DNA from: Physocladia obscura
Lineage: Eukaryota; Chytridiomycota; Chytridiomycetes; Chytridiales; Chytriomycetaceae
DNA length: 21,032 nt
Assembly (NCBI GenBank): GCA_027596945.1
Contig: JADGJH010000324.1
Span: forward strand, 1 to 21,032
Direction of reading: 5' to 3'
Both the position numbers and the translations under genes were made by a program. The notes under the pieces were generated by a model that saw only the letters and a list, made by a program, of their open reading frames with translations, was not told where the DNA came from and did no database searches. How positions within the stretch are numbered: position 1 is the first letter of the stretch; every line of letters starts with the position of its first letter. This document shows positions 20,525 through 21,032 of this stretch, in pieces.

Positions 20525-20900
20525 AATTGCTTTTTTATCATTTTCCGATAACATTTTATTTAAATTTTTGGGCTCAAGTTAGCTTTGTGTCTTATTTACT
20601 TTTCAAATTCAAGACGGATTGACTGTTGAAAAAAAATGTATATATTAAAAAATGCAGCAAAACAATTACTTCCTTGCAGCTTCTTACTTTTTTATCTTTG
20701 ATACCAATTGCAACAGCATATTTATGAATATATTTCAAGAACTCGATGGATTTTTATTTCCAAATTCCAAAATTCTTCACAATCCATCAAATTAATTTTC
20801 CGGCTGCTAGTGCTTCCAAAAAAGAATAAATTGTTGAAATTATTGCTTAAAATAGTTTGTAAGCTTGAAAAATTGATGCTAGCCTTATAGCGCGGGTAAA
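20525..20900. other. AT-rich region downstream of the LRR gene
   Basis: The start of this region must hold the 3' UTR of the LRR gene. On the minus strand there is a possible 3' gene end, described as a separate entry. Otherwise only short AT-rich open frames are present, on both strands, and none is recognisable. Confidence 0.35.
20596..20741 (-). CDS. Possible last two exons of a minus-strand gene (partial)
   Basis: Candidate exons 20741-20688 and 20622-20596 flank a 65-nt intron with strong ends (GTAAGA..TTTTTTTCAACAG), the same size as introns elsewhere in the window. Joined, they read FLKYIHKYAVAIGIKDKK then SIRLEFEK and a stop. The acceptor before the first exon (CATCGAG at 20742) is weak. 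Further upstream a different minus-strand frame is open for about 54 codons (20888-20726), with which these exons cannot be joined by any clear site. No family is recognised. The intron is the main support; the rest of the gene, if real, would lie beyond or within the homopolymer-rich end of the window. Confidence 0.25.
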
Positions 20901-21032
20901 AAGTTTTTTTTTCTCCTTTTTTTTTTTTTTTTTTTAAATTTTAAAAAAAAAAAAATTTGTTTTTTAGCGGTTTTTTTTTTTAATAAAGGCCCTTTTTAAA
21001 ATTAAACACAGTTTTTTTAATAATTAAAAATT
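20901..21032. repeat. Poly-T/poly-A low-complexity tract
   Basis: The end of the window is almost entirely A and T, with long T runs (about 20904-20935), an A run (about 20943-20955) and another T run near 20971-20980. It carries no coding signal. Such sequence commonly marks a contig edge or an error-prone assembly region, so base calls here deserve caution. Confidence 0.7.

Noticed and set aside
1..21032. CRISPR arrays, bacterial operons, phage or conjugative modules, tRNA and rRNA genes.
   Set aside because: None were seen. The sequence is eukaryotic with spliceosomal introns, and no regularly spaced direct repeats or tRNA-like cloverleafs were noticed.

Overview
The window is nuclear DNA from a eukaryote, most likely a zoosporic (chytrid-type) fungus. 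Genes are interrupted by many very short GT-AG introns: about 28 can be placed, from 45 to 88 nt. Intergenic DNA is AT-rich. The gene set mixes fungal housekeeping functions (serine palmitoyltransferase LCB2, an IQGAP) with a protein of motile cilia (a DLEC1/CFAP81-like ASH-domain protein), which is expected in a fungus that still makes flagellated spores. Species assignment is inference.

Layout. Bases 1-455 hold the decayed remains of a PIF/Harbinger-type DDE transposase on the minus strand, cut by the window edge. Next, on the plus strand and in tandem, come LCB2 (three exons, 1361-3223) and an uncharacterised single-pass membrane protein with a glycosyltransferase-like C-terminal domain (3336-4559). 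A 21-exon IQGAP gene runs on the minus strand (9632-4617), and its stop lies 57 bp from the stop of the membrane-protein gene. Only 148 bp upstream of the IQGAP start, a divergent plus-strand gene (9781-10629, three exons) encodes a protein with a conserved-looking, possibly KH-like N-terminal half and an Asn/Gln-rich C-terminal half. A 1.1 kb pyrimidine-rich gap follows. A five-exon minus-strand gene (18231-11751) then encodes the 2084-residue DLEC1/CFAP81-like protein. The stretch 18232-19459 is unresolved but contains coding-like plus-strand segments. At 19460-20524 an intronless gene encodes an F-box-like domain fused to plant-type leucine-rich repeats. The last 500 bp are AT-rich, with a possible 3' gene end on the minus strand and homopolymer runs.

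The genes do not form a pathway. LCB2 starts sphingolipid synthesis at the ER. IQGAP acts at the cortex and contractile ring. The DLEC1-like protein belongs to the axoneme. The exon models were built by hand from splice sites, reading phase and remembered family sequences, and every multi-exon model closes in frame from ATG to stop.
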